Source of the DNA: Streptomyces violaceusniger Tu 4113
GTDB lineage: Bacteria; Actinomycetota; Actinomycetes; Streptomycetales; Streptomycetaceae
Reading direction: 5' to 3'
Assembly: GCF_000147815.2 (NCBI RefSeq)
Contig: NC_015957.1
Location: forward strand, 2,046,001-2,110,000
DNA: 64,000 nt
The notes under the pieces were generated by a model that ran no database searches, was not told where the DNA came from, and worked only from the letters and a program-made list of their open reading frames with translations. A program made the translations under genes and the position numbers. Below, piece after piece: positions 44,332-53,207 of this stretch (positions are counted from its first letter, which is position 1; every line of letters begins with the position of its first letter).

Positions 44332-47193
44332 ATGACAGAGACGACGAGCGGCCCGGCACGAGGCTCCCGCTCCAAGGGAAGCAAGGCGAACAAGGGTCTG
44401 CGCATCGAGCGCATCCACACCAACCCCGGCGTGCATCCGTACGACGAGGTGGTCTGGGAGCGTCGTGACGTCGTCATGACCAACTGGCGCGACGGTTCGG
44501 TCAACTTCGAGCAGCGCGGCGTGGAGTTCCCCGACTTCTGGTCGGTGAACGCGGTCAACATCGTCACGAGCAAGTACTTCCGTGGCGCGGTGGGTTCCCC
44601 CGAGCGCGAGGCGAGCCTTAAGCAGCTCATCGACCGCGTGGTGCGCAGCTACCGCAAGGCCGGTGAGGACAATGGCTACTTCGCCTCGCCCGCGGACGCC
44701 GAGATCTTCGACCACGAGCTCACCTACGCGCTGCTGCACCAGGTCTTCAGCTTCAACTCGCCTGTCTGGTTCAACGTCGGAACCAAGCAGCCGCAGCAGG
44801 TCAGCGCCTGCTTCATCCTTTCCGTGGACGACTCGATGGAGTCGATCCTGGACTGGTACAAGGAAGAGGGGATGATCTTTAAGGGCGGCTCCGGCGCCGG
44901 CCTGAACCTCTCGCGTATCCGCTCCTCCAAGGAGCTCCTGTCCTCGGGCGGCAACGCCTCCGGCCCCGTCTCCTTCATGCGCGGCGCCGATGCCTCCGCC
45001 GGAACGATCAAGTCGGGCGGCGCCACCCGCCGGGCCGCCAAGATGGTCGTGCTCGACGTCGATCACCCGGATGTCGAGGCGTTCATCGAGACGAAGGTCA
45101 AGGAGGAGGAGAAGATCCGCGCCCTGCGCGACGCGGGCTTCGACATGGACCTGGGCGGCGACGACATCACGTCCGTCCAGTACCAGAACGCCAACAACTC
45201 CGTCCGCGTGAACGACACGTTCATGAAGGCGGTGGAGTCCGGCTCCTCGTTCGGGCTGCGCAGCCGGCTGACCGGTGAGCCCATCGAAGAGGTCGACGCC
45301 AAGTCCCTCTTCCGCAAGATGGCCGAGGCGGCCTGGGCCTGCGCCGACCCGGGCATCCAGTACGACGACACCATCAACCACTGGCACACCTCGCCGGAGT
45401 CGGGCCGGATCACCGCCTCCAACCCGTGCAGCGAGTACATGCACCTGGACAACTCCTCGTGCAACCTCGCCTCGCTCAACCTGATGAAGTTCCTTCAGGA
45501 CGACGACGCGGGCAACCAGCGCTTCGACGCCGAGCGCTTCGCCAAGGTCGTCGAGCTGGTCATCACCGCGATGGACATCTCCATCTGCTTCGCGGACTTC
45601 CCGACCGAGAAGATCGGCGAGACCACCCGCGCCTTCCGCCAGCTGGGCATCGGCTACGCCAACCTGGGCGCCCTGCTGATGGCCACCGGCCACGCCTACG
45701 ACAGCGACGGCGGCCGGGCCCTGGCCGGAGCCATCACCTCCCTGATGACCGGCACCTCGTACAAGCGCTCCGCGGAGCTCGCCGCCGTGGTCGGCCCGTA
45801 CGACGGCTACGCCCGTAACGCGGACGCCCACAAGCGCGTCATGAAGCAGCACTCGGACGCCAACGCCATCGCCAAGCGCATGGACGACCTGGACGCCCCG
45901 GTCTGGGCCGCGGCCACCGAGGCATGGCAGGACGTGCTGCGCCTCGGCGAGAAGAGCGGCTTCCGCAACGCCCAGGCGTCGGTGCTCGCGCCGACCGGCA
46001 CCATCGGCCTGATGATGGACTGCGACACCACGGGCGTCGAACCGGACCTGGCCCTGGTCAAGTTCAAGAAGCTGGTCGGCGGCGGCTCCATGCAGATCGT
46101 GAACAACACGGTCCCCAAGGCGCTCAAGCGGCTCGGCTACCAGGAGGAGCAGGTCGAGGCGATCGTCGCCCACATCGCCGACCACGGCAATGTGATCGAC
46201 GCGCCGGGGCTGAAGCCCGAGCACTACGAGGTCTTCGACTGCGCGATGGGCGAGCGATCCATCTCGCCGATGGGGCATGTGCGGATGATGGCGGCCGCCC
46301 AGCCGTTCCTGTCCGGCGCGATCTCCAAGACGGTCAACATGCCGGAGTCGGCCACCGTCGAGGAGATCGAGGAGATCTACTTCGAGGGCTGGAAGCTCGG
46401 CATCAAGGCGCTGGCGATCTACCGCGACAACTGCAAGGTCGGCCAGCCGCTCTCCGCCAAGAAGAAGGAGGAGAAGGCACAGGCCGAGCCCGAGGTCGAG
46501 AAGGTCGTCGAGTACCGCCCGGTCCGCAAGCGGCTCCCCAAGGGCCGTCCCGGCATCACCACCTCCTTCACAGTGGGCGGCGCCGAGGGCTACATGACCG
46601 CCAACTCCTACCCGGACGACGGTCTCGGTGAGGTCTTCCTGAAGATGTCCAAGCAGGGCTCGACCCTGGCGGGCATGATGGACGCCTTCTCGATCGCCGT
46701 GTCGGTCGGTCTGCAGTACGGCGTGCCGCTGGAGACCTACGTCTCGAAGTTCACCAACATGCGCTTCGAGCCGGCCGGTATGACGGACGACCCGGACCTG
46801 CGGATGGCGCAGTCGATCGTCGACTACATCTTCCGTCGGCTGGCGCTGGACTTCCTGCCCTTCGAGACCCGTTCGGCGCTCGGCATCCACTCCGCCGAGG
46901 AGCGCCAGCGCCACTTGGAGACGGGGTCCTATGAGCCCAACGACGACGAGATGGACGTCGAGGGCCTGGCCCAGTCGGCGCCGCGCCATGTGGAGGCTCA
47001 GAAGAGCAGCACGTCCCAGCCGCGGACCACGACCGAGTCGGCGAGGGAGGCCCACAGCTCGACGGAACTGGTCGAGATCCAGCTGGGGATGAACGCGGAC
47101 GCGCCGCTCTGCTTCTCCTGCGGCACCAAGATGCGCCGCGCGGGCAGCTGCTACCTGTGCGAGGGCTGCGGTTCGACGAGCGGCTGCAGCTGA
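44332..47193 (+). CDS. nrdJ: Adenosylcobalamin-dependent (class II) ribonucleotide reductase NrdJ
   Basis: 953-residue class II reductase converting ribonucleotides to deoxyribonucleotides with a B12 radical. Active-site segments QVSACFILSVDDSME, ASNPCSEYMHLDNSSCNLASLN and APTGTIG are present. The C-terminus ends in a cysteine cluster (CFSCGTKMRRAGSCYLCEGC) that may carry reducing equivalents or bind zinc. The start ATG 44332 has GGAGGCGG upstream. Confidence 0.97.
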   Translation: MTETTSGPARGSRSKGSKANKGLRIERIHTNPGVHPYDEVVWERRDVVMTNWRDGSVNFEQRGVEFPDFWSVNAVNIVTSKYFRGAVGSPEREASLKQLIDRVVRSYRKAGEDNGYFASPADAEIFDHELTYALLHQVFSFNSPVWFNVGTKQPQQVSACFILSVDDSMESILDWYKEEGMIFKGGSGAGLNLSRIRSSKELLSSGGNASGPVSFMRGADASAGTIKSGGATRRAAKMVVLDVDHPDVEAFIETKVKEEEKIRALRDAGFDMDLGGDDITSVQYQNANNSVRVNDTFMKAVESGSSFGLRSRLTGEPIEEVDAKSLFRKMAEAAWACADPGIQYDDTINHWHTSPESGRITASNPCSEYMHLDNSSCNLASLNLMKFLQDDDAGNQRFDAERFAKVVELVITAMDISICFADFPTEKIGETTRAFRQLGIGYANLGALLMATGHAYDSDGGRALAGAITSLMTGTSYKRSAELAAVVGPYDGYARNADAHKRVMKQHSDANAIAKRMDDLDAPVWAAATEAWQDVLRLGEKSGFRNAQASVLAPTGTIGLMMDCDTTGVEPDLALVKFKKLVGGGSMQIVNNTVPKALKRLGYQEEQVEAIVAHIADHGNVIDAPGLKPEHYEVFDCAMGERSISPMGHVRMMAAAQPFLSGAISKTVNMPESATVEEIEEIYFEGWKLGIKALAIYRDNCKVGQPLSAKKKEEKAQAEPEVEKVVEYRPVRKRLPKGRPGITTSFTVGGAEGYMTANSYPDDGLGEVFLKMSKQGSTLAGMMDAFSIAVSVGLQYGVPLETYVSKFTNMRFEPAGMTDDPDLRMAQSIVDYIFRRLALDFLPFETRSALGIHSAEERQRHLETGSYEPNDDEMDVEGLAQSAPRHVEAQKSSTSQPRTTTESAREAHSSTELVEIQLGMNADAPLCFSCGTKMRRAGSCYLCEGCGSTSGCS

Positions 47194-47218
47194 TCGCAGA
47201 TCCTTACGGATGACATCC

Positions 47219-47256
47219 GCGGCGGGGCGCGGGCCTTCGGGCTCGCGCCCCGCCGC
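47219..47256 (+). terminator. Terminator after nrdJ
   Basis: GCGGCGGGGCGCG (47219-47231) pairs with its complement (47244-47256) around a loop containing TTCG. Confidence 0.8.
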
Positions 47257-47349
47257 CGTCGTCTCCGGGCGTCGTGCGGTGCGATGCCGAACCGGGGGCG
47301 GACTCTCCGGTATGTGATGGGGGCCACCGCGCGGCCGTAGGATGGCGCG

Positions 47350-47958
47350 GTGCTGGTCAAGTGGATTCGCTGCACCGTGGTGGACCGCCCGGGTTTCGAG
47401 CGGGGGCAGCGGAAGTGGGCGGGGTTGCCCGGCGAACCGGGATTCCGGGGGCAGGGCGGTGGCTGGAGCCGGGGGCGTCCGGATGTGGCGCATGTCTTCG
47501 CGTTCTGGGAGAGCCGGGCGTTCTACGACTCCTTTATGGCGCGTTCGCACGACCGGCTGGCGGCCGCGCAGTCGGGCACGTACCGGGATATGCAAGTCCG
47601 GCTGTTCGAGCACCGATTCGATGTGAAGGTCGGCTTCGAGCCGCGGTTCTCCGACGCGGACGTGGTGCGCGTCGCGCACTGCCGTGTGCGCCCCGACCGG
47701 GTGGATCACTTCACGCTGGTGCAGGAGAAGGTGTGGAATCCGGCCATGGCGGGGTCGCCCGGGATGCTGCGCGGGGTGTTCGGCGAGGCGCCGGGGAACG
47801 AGTTCCTGGTGCTGTCGATGTGGGACTCGGCGGCCGAGCACGGGAAGTACCGCGTGGAGCGGGTCGAGCGGCTCGGCCTGCGCGCGCAGACGGAAGCGGA
47901 TGTGGCGGCGATCGCCGGCGATGTCGTACGGGTCGAGCCCGCCTGGACGGTGGTGTGA
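47350..47958 (+). CDS. YdbC-like / DUF4937 protein
   Basis: 202-residue soluble protein starting VLVKWIRCTVVDRPGF, with two ferredoxin-like (monooxygenase/ABM-type) halves: residues 1-100 and 100-200 (VRVAHCRVRPDRVDHFTLVQEKVWNPAM). It matches DUF4937 proteins such as B. subtilis YdbC. Function unknown; the fold is shared with haem-degrading and quinol monooxygenases. It converges on the tetR gene. Confidence 0.75.
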   Translation: MLVKWIRCTVVDRPGFERGQRKWAGLPGEPGFRGQGGGWSRGRPDVAHVFAFWESRAFYDSFMARSHDRLAAAQSGTYRDMQVRLFEHRFDVKVGFEPRFSDADVVRVAHCRVRPDRVDHFTLVQEKVWNPAMAGSPGMLRGVFGEAPGNEFLVLSMWDSAAEHGKYRVERVERLGLRAQTEADVAAIAGDVVRVEPAWTVV

Positions 47959-48053
47959 GGGCGGGACGAGCCCTCGGCCGGGGAGCGGCCGTCCTCCGCT
48001 CAAGGGCGGCTATGGGCTCAGGAGGCAGGCCTTCGCTCAGGAGGCGGCCCTGA

Positions 48054-48680
48054 TCACCGGCGGGCGGGGGAATACGCCCCGGCCCGGACCGCGGCGGCGA
48101 CAGCGGCCGCCGTCTGGTCGGCGAGCGGCGTATCGATGGGCTCACGGGTGATGAGCGCCCGGAAGAACAGGGGTGCGGAGACGGCGCGTACGATCGCCGC
48201 GGCGTCGGTGCCGGACGGGGCCTCACCACGGTCGACGGCCCGCCGCACCACGGATTCGCAGCGGGTGAAACGCTCGGTGTAGAAGTCGCGCAGCGCCTCG
48301 GCCGCGCGCTCGGACTGGAACGCGGCCGCGATGAAGGCGGTCGGCGCGGCGGCGGCCGGCGCGCTGCCGAAGGTCTCGGTCACCTCGCGGGCGAGGGCGC
48401 GCAGATCGCCCTCCAGGTTTCCGGTGTCGGGTGGTGTCCAGGCGTCCTCGCCCGCGAGGTCGAGCGCGTCCGCCACAAGCCCCTCGACGCTGCCCCAGCG
48501 CCGGTAGACGGTCGTCTTGTGGATGCCGGAGCGCTCGGCCACGTACTCCACGGTCAGACCGGGATAGCCGTGCTCGGCGAGGCCGGTGAGCACAGCGTCG
48601 CGCACCGCCGAGCGGGTGCGCGCGGTGCGCCCGCCGGGGCGGACGGTGCCCGGTGTCGGGGCGGCGCTCTCTGCCGACAA
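48054..48680 (-). CDS. TetR-family regulator, divergent from an ABC-F gene
   Basis: 208-residue TetR repressor: an N-terminal HTH (LTVEYVAERSGIHKTTVYRRWGS) and a C-terminal ligand domain of the TetR_C_11/16 sort. Start TTG 48680 follows GGAG by six bases, better placed than any ATG. Two identical palindromes occupy the spacer to the ABC-F gene, and one lies directly before this start, so it probably represses both genes. Confidence 0.88.
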   Translation of the reverse strand: MSAESAAPTPGTVRPGGRTARTRSAVRDAVLTGLAEHGYPGLTVEYVAERSGIHKTTVYRRWGSVEGLVADALDLAGEDAWTPPDTGNLEGDLRALAREVTETFGSAPAAAAPTAFIAAAFQSERAAEALRDFYTERFTRCESVVRRAVDRGEAPSGTDAAAIVRAVSAPLFFRALITREPIDTPLADQTAAAVAAAVRAGAYSPARR

Positions 48681-48682
48681 GT

Positions 48683-48748
48683 GCAACTCCAGTTGTGTTA
48701 GCGGGTTTCCTGTGCCAGAGTGAGGGTAACGCAACTGTAGTTGTGTTT
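48683..48748. promoter_or_regulatory. Twin operators CAACT-NN-AGTTG between tetR and the ABC-F gene
   Basis: Two copies of GCAACTnnAGTTGTGTT, at 48683-48699 and 48731-48747, are identical except for the two central bases (CC and GT). They are 48 bp apart, in the same orientation. Confidence 0.8.
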
Positions 48749-48801
48749 GGAGCGTGCGGCCCGGATGGCCCACGTGCTCGCGTGCTTGGAGGTACGCCCC
48801 T

Positions 48802-50448
48802 GTGCCCACGCAGATCTCACTCCGCGGCGTCACGCTGTCCCGGGGCGACCGGCTGCTGCTCGACGACGTGTCCTTCGCGGTCCGGCCCGGGGAGCGGATC
48901 GGCATCGTGGGGGAGAACGGAGCGGGCAAGTCCACCCTCCTGTGGTTGCTGGCCGGGAGCGAGTCACCGGACGATGGTGCTGTGGCGACGGTGGCCGACG
49001 GCGGCATCGGTCACCTCGGCCAGACGCCCGAGCTGCCCCCGGACCACACGGTGCGCGACGCGGTGGACGCCGCCCTTGCCGAGGTGCGCGCCATGGAGCG
49101 CGGGCTGCGCGAGCTGGAGGCGGATCTCGGCGGCGGCGCCCCCGACGCGCTCGCAGCGTACGGCGATCTGCTGACCGCCTTCGAGGCCCGTGGCGGCTAT
49201 GAGGCGGACGCCCGGGTGGAGAAGGCACTGCACGGCCTGGGGCTCGGTGGCATCGGGTACGAGCGGCGGCTGGGCAGTCTGTCGGGCGGTGAGCAGGCCC
49301 GGCTCGGGCTCGCCTGCCTGATCGCCGCCGCTCCCGAGGTGATGTTGCTGGACGAGCCGACGAACCACCTCGACGGTGCCGCGCTCAGCTGGCTGGAGGA
49401 GGCGCTGCGGGGGCATTCGGGCACCGTCCTCGCGGTCTCCCACGACCGGGTCTTCCTGGAGCGGGTGGCGACCGCGATCGTCGAGGTGGACGCCGACCGG
49501 CGCACCCTGGTGCGGTACGGCGGGGGGTACGGCGGATTCGTCGCCGAGCAGACCGCCGCGCGCCGCCGGTGGGAGCAGGCGTACGAGGAGTGGTGCGCGG
49601 AGACGGCCGCGCTGGCGGCGGCCGCCACCACCGTCGCACGGCGGGTCGCCCCGGGCCGCGGCATGAAGGACGGCAACAAGCTGGCCTACGACCGGGACAA
49701 GGGGCGTGTGCAGTCCTCGGTGTCCAGCAGGGTGCGCAACGCCAGGGAGAGGCTGCGCAGACTCCAGGAGGACCCGGTGCCGCGCCCGCCGGAGCCGCTG
49801 CGGTTCTCTGCGCTCCCCGCCGCGGGTACGGCGGACGGTGTGCTCATCGACCTCCACGACATCCGCGTGGGGGAGCGGCTGGCGGTCGACCGGCTCACTG
49901 TGGCGGCCGGGGAGAGACTGCTCGTCCACGGTGCCAACGGCGCGGGCAAATCCACGCTGCTGCGGGTCATGGCGGGATGGGAGACACCCGATGCGGGCCG
50001 GGCGATCCGCCGGGGCGGGATCGGCTATCTCGCCCAGGAGATACCGGTTGCCAGGCCCCGGGAGCGGCTGCTGTCGGCCTTCGGCCGTGGGCTGCCGGGG
50101 ACACCGGAGGAGCAGGGCGTCCTTCTGCTGTCGTACGGACTGTTCCGCACGGATGATCTCCACGTCCCGGTGGGATCGCTCTCTGCGGGCCAGCGCCGCC
50201 GGCTCGCGCTCGCCCGGCTGCTGGCCCGCCCCGCCGATCTGCTGCTGCTCGACGAGCCGACCAACCATCTCGCCCTCGGCCTGGTGGAGGAGCTGGAGGA
50301 GGCGCTGGCCCAGTGGACCGGGGCGCTGGTGGTGGTGTCGCACGACCGGCTGCTGCGCAGCCGCTTCACCGGGCGCCGGTGCGAAATACGAGGAGGCCGG
50401 TTCATGGCCGAGGAGGGGGATGCGGCACCGGCCGCGGCCTCGATCTAG
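48802..50448 (+). CDS. ABC-F ribosomal protection (antibiotic resistance) ATPase
   Basis: 548 residues with two ABC domains and no membrane segments. Walker A GENGAGKST and GANGAGKST, signatures LSGGEQARLGLA and LSAGQRRRLALA, Walker B MLLDEPTNHL and LLLDEPTNHL are all intact. A linker of about 80 residues joins the domains, as in ABC-F proteins that enter the ribosomal E site. Similar Streptomyces proteins protect against macrolides, lincosamides or streptogramins; the drug is unknown here. The start is GTG 48802 after GGAGGT. The final TAG lies in a CTAG that borders an inserted IS. Confidence 0.9.
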   Translation: MPTQISLRGVTLSRGDRLLLDDVSFAVRPGERIGIVGENGAGKSTLLWLLAGSESPDDGAVATVADGGIGHLGQTPELPPDHTVRDAVDAALAEVRAMERGLRELEADLGGGAPDALAAYGDLLTAFEARGGYEADARVEKALHGLGLGGIGYERRLGSLSGGEQARLGLACLIAAAPEVMLLDEPTNHLDGAALSWLEEALRGHSGTVLAVSHDRVFLERVATAIVEVDADRRTLVRYGGGYGGFVAEQTAARRRWEQAYEEWCAETAALAAAATTVARRVAPGRGMKDGNKLAYDRDKGRVQSSVSSRVRNARERLRRLQEDPVPRPPEPLRFSALPAAGTADGVLIDLHDIRVGERLAVDRLTVAAGERLLVHGANGAGKSTLLRVMAGWETPDAGRAIRRGGIGYLAQEIPVARPRERLLSAFGRGLPGTPEEQGVLLLSYGLFRTDDLHVPVGSLSAGQRRRLALARLLARPADLLLLDEPTNHLALGLVEELEEALAQWTGALVVVSHDRLLRSRFTGRRCEIRGGRFMAEEGDAAPAAASI

Positions 50449-50467
50449 ATGATCGATTCCAAGGGGT
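50445..50467 (+). repeat. Left terminal inverted repeat of the IS
   Basis: 23 bases identical to the reverse complement of 51421-51443. The stop codon of ABC-F (50446-50448) is in its first four bases, and the transposase stop starts at its last base. Confidence 0.92.
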
Positions 50468-51381
50468 CAGTGATCGTACGAGGTGAGCGAACGGAGGGTG
50501 GCTCGTCCGGTGTGATCGTTGTGCCAGATCACGGCGGTCAGCGCGAGTATTCGCTGCATGACGCGGGCGATGACACCTCCAGGCGTGCGCCCTCGGTGCT
50601 GTTCGAGGTCGAGTTGCCCCTTGAAGGTCTCGTTGACCGACTCGATGACCTGCCGCAACGGCTTGAACAGGGTTCCGCCGGGCCGCTGCCGTTCGCCCTT
50701 GCGGGTCGGCCGTAGCAACTGGATGCCCTGCCGGGCGAGTTCCTGTTCGAAGGTGCGGCCGAAGTAGTGCTTGTCGCCGATCAGTGTCTGGCCGGGCCGG
50801 GCGGCGAGGAGGTCCGGTTCGGCCGCGAGCAGGTCCAGCAGTGTTTCGCGTCCGTCGGCTTTGGCTCCGGTCAGGGCGAAGGCGACGGGCAGGCCCTGGA
50901 GGGTGCACACCAGGTGGAGGCGCAGGCCCCAGAAGAAGCGGCTGTGGCTGGCGCAGTAGCCGTACTGGGCCCATCCGGCCAGGTCGGAGCGTTTGACGGT
51001 CTCCCGCGAGCGGCCGCATTCCACGGGTGTGGAGTCCACGGTCCATACGTCGTCGTTCCACACTGAGGTGCTGGTGGCCAGCATCCGGGTGATCCGGCGG
51101 AGCAGGTCGGCGGCTTTGCGCAGCCGCTTGTTGTAGCCGGGTTGCTGCGGCAGATACGGGAAGAGGTGGCGCAGGTGGGCCCGGGCATGCCGGAGCCACC
51201 TGGCCTCGGAGGTGAAACCGAGCATGGCCTGCATCATCGCAAGTGTGACCAGCTCGGCGTCGGTCAGCTGCGGCGCGATCCCCACGGCCGGCCGCCACGG
51301 CGCCAAGTCCGGACGCTCCTTCAGCAGATCGTCGGTCGTCGCATAGAGTGCTGTCGCGAGGGTGTCCAGGTTGTTCGTCAC
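50467..51381 (-). CDS. IS982-family transposase
   Basis: 304-residue DDE transposase. Acidic residues are seen in VDSTPVECGRSRE, LIGDKHYFGR and VIESVNETFKGQLDLEQH, matching the IS982 family pattern. Full length, no frameshift, so it is possibly active. The start is GTG 51381. Confidence 0.92.
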   Translation of the reverse strand: MTNNLDTLATALYATTDDLLKERPDLAPWRPAVGIAPQLTDAELVTLAMMQAMLGFTSEARWLRHARAHLRHLFPYLPQQPGYNKRLRKAADLLRRITRMLATSTSVWNDDVWTVDSTPVECGRSRETVKRSDLAGWAQYGYCASHSRFFWGLRLHLVCTLQGLPVAFALTGAKADGRETLLDLLAAEPDLLAARPGQTLIGDKHYFGRTFEQELARQGIQLLRPTRKGERQRPGGTLFKPLRQVIESVNETFKGQLDLEQHRGRTPGGVIARVMQRILALTAVIWHNDHTGRATLRSLTSYDH

Positions 51382-51420
51382 AAAACGATCTTGGATGCCC
51401 TCGCTCTCGTCTCCGCAGGC

Positions 51421-51443
51421 ACCCCTTGGAATCGATCATCTAG
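51421..51443 (-). repeat. Right terminal inverted repeat of the IS
   Basis: Reverse complement of the left end. It ends nine bases before the ATG of the phosphatase gene. Confidence 0.92.
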
Positions 51444-51452
51444 GGTGGCGCC

Positions 51453-52112
51453 ATGGCACGACCCCGGCGCATCGTCCTCCTGCGGCACGGAGAATCAGAG
51501 GGGAATGTTGATGACTCGGTGTACGAAAGGGTGCCCGACCATGCCCTGAAGCTGACCGAGACCGGGCGTCGGCAGGCGACGGAGGCGGGCGAGCGGCTGC
51601 GCGCCGCTTTCGGCGACGAGCGCGTGTCGATCTATGTGTCGCCGTACCGCCGCACCCACCAGACCCTGAGGCTGCTCGATCTCGACCCCACGCGCACCCG
51701 GGTCAGGGAGGAGCCGCGGCTGCGGGAGCAGGACTGGGGAAACTGGCAGGACCGCGAGGACGTGCGCAAACAGATGGCGTACCGCGACGCCTACGGACAC
51801 TTCTTCTACCGGTTCGCGCAGGGTGAGTCGGGCGCCGACGTCTACGACCGGGTGGACGCGTTCCTGGAGAGCCTGTGGCGCAGCTTCCAGGACCCGGCAC
51901 ATCCGCCGAACGTCCTGCTGGTGACCCATGGGCTGACCATGAGGCTGTTCTGCATGCGGTGGCTGCACTGGAACGTCGCCGAATTCGAGTCGCTGTCGAA
52001 CCCCGGCAACGGCGAATCACGGGCCCTGCTGCTCAGCTCCGACGGGCGCTACCACCTGGACCGGCCCTTTGAACGCTGGTGCACCCCCAAGCCCTACGGC
52101 CGCACCGGTTAG
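51453..52112 (+). CDS. Histidine phosphatase (phosphoglycerate mutase-like) family protein
   Basis: 219 residues. Catalytic LLRHGESEGN lies at the N-terminus, the second histidine in LLVTHGLTMRL, with REQDWGNWQD in between. The substrate is unknown. A GGGTGG Shine-Dalgarno-like sequence remains between the IS end and the ATG, so translation should survive the insertion, but its original promoter may now be cut off. Confidence 0.88.
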   Translation: MARPRRIVLLRHGESEGNVDDSVYERVPDHALKLTETGRRQATEAGERLRAAFGDERVSIYVSPYRRTHQTLRLLDLDPTRTRVREEPRLREQDWGNWQDREDVRKQMAYRDAYGHFFYRFAQGESGADVYDRVDAFLESLWRSFQDPAHPPNVLLVTHGLTMRLFCMRWLHWNVAEFESLSNPGNGESRALLLSSDGRYHLDRPFERWCTPKPYGRTG

Positions 52113-52123
52113 AGTGCGCAGCG

Positions 52124-53017
52124 ATGACCGCTGACCGTTTCCATCGGGCTCTTCGGAGTCTGCGCGGGCTGGCCGTGGGCGACGCCCTTGGTTCCCAGTT
52201 CTTCGTCCCCGCCAACTATCCGTTCCTCAAGCGCCGCGAGCTGCCGCCCGAGCCCTGGCAGTGGACCGACGACACCGAGATGGCCTGTTCGATCCTGGCC
52301 GTCCTGGTGAACCACGGCCGGATCGACCAGGACCATCTCGCCCGGTCCTTCGCCGACCACCATGATTTCGACCGGGGCTACGGCCCCGCCGTGAACCGGA
52401 TGCTCCGCTTGATCAGGGAGGGCGGCGACTGGCGTGACCTGGCCGCCGGGCTGTTCGAGGGGCAGGGGTCGTGGGGGAACGGCGCCGCCATGCGGATCGC
52501 CCCGCTGGGCGCCTGGTACGCGGGCGATGTGGAGCAGGCGACGCATCAGGCGGAGATCTCTGCGTACACCACGCATCAGCACCGTGAGGCCGTGGCGGGA
52601 GCCATGGCGGTGGCCGCGGCCGCGGCGATGGTGGCGGATCCGGCGGGCCACGGCGGGCCGGAGGAGCTGCTGGACCGGGTGGTCGAGGTGGTGCCGCGCA
52701 GCGCGGTCCAGGCGGGGCTGCGCCGCGCCCGCGACATGCTCGACTACGCGGACGCCGGGACCGTCGCCGCGGTGCTCGGCTGCGGCCGGCGCACCAGCGC
52801 CCATGACACCGTGCCGTTCGCCCTGTGGGCGGCCGCCCGCCACCTGGGCTCCTTCGAGGAGGCGTTCTGGCGGACGGCCTCGGCCGGCGGGGACGTGGAC
52901 ACCACCTGCGCCATCGTCGGGGGAGTGGTCGCGGCCGCTGCCGCCGGTGCGCCGCCCGCCGACTGGCAGGACCGCACCGAGGCGCTGCCGGAGTGGGTCC
53001 CGGTGCGGGCCGACTGA
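52124..53017 (+). CDS. ADP-ribosylglycohydrolase family protein
   Basis: 297 residues. The two metal-binding motifs WTDDTEM and SAGGDVDTTCA are intact, as in DraG/ARH enzymes that remove ADP-ribose. It is 11 bases after the phosphatase gene, so they are likely co-transcribed. No ADP-ribosyltransferase is nearby. Confidence 0.9.
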   Translation: MTADRFHRALRSLRGLAVGDALGSQFFVPANYPFLKRRELPPEPWQWTDDTEMACSILAVLVNHGRIDQDHLARSFADHHDFDRGYGPAVNRMLRLIREGGDWRDLAAGLFEGQGSWGNGAAMRIAPLGAWYAGDVEQATHQAEISAYTTHQHREAVAGAMAVAAAAAMVADPAGHGGPEELLDRVVEVVPRSAVQAGLRRARDMLDYADAGTVAAVLGCGRRTSAHDTVPFALWAAARHLGSFEEAFWRTASAGGDVDTTCAIVGGVVAAAAAGAPPADWQDRTEALPEWVPVRAD

Positions 53018-53097
53018 CCCCTCCCACGGGCGTGATGCGGTGTGTCGCCCGGTTTGCCCCACCGGCGAACCGGCCCTCCGCCGCGCCGTGTTGAGGC

Positions 53098-53115
53098 GAA
53101 TCGGCCACCCGATTC
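53098..53115. terminator. Short hairpin after the ADP-ribosylglycohydrolase gene
   Basis: GAATCGG (53098-53104), four bases, CCGATTC (53109-53115). It may be a weak terminator or a small operator in front of rnhB. Confidence 0.35.
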
Positions 53116-53207
53116 ATCGGGGACGGGGCCGCCCGGAGGAGCCGGGGACCGCTGCCGAGGATCCGGGTTCCGAACGCAGGTAAGAGCGGCGTAAGGTTGT
53201 CCTCGCC

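Larger units (their letters stand above)
50445..51443 (-). mobile_element. IS982-family insertion sequence
   Basis: Compact element of about 1 kb with perfect 23-bp terminal inverted repeats (50445-50467 and 51421-51443), beginning CTAGATGATCGATTCC and its complement. The outer CTAG on both sides may be the duplicated target rather than the IS, which would make the element 50449-51439. The transposase is intact. It sits between the ABC-F and phosphatase genes without breaking either. Confidence 0.9.

Noticed and set aside
44299..48003. 1234-codon open frame on the minus strand opposite nrdR/nrdJ
   Set aside because: Antisense shadow of nrdJ; composition is Gly/Arg/Val/Leu-rich without domains.
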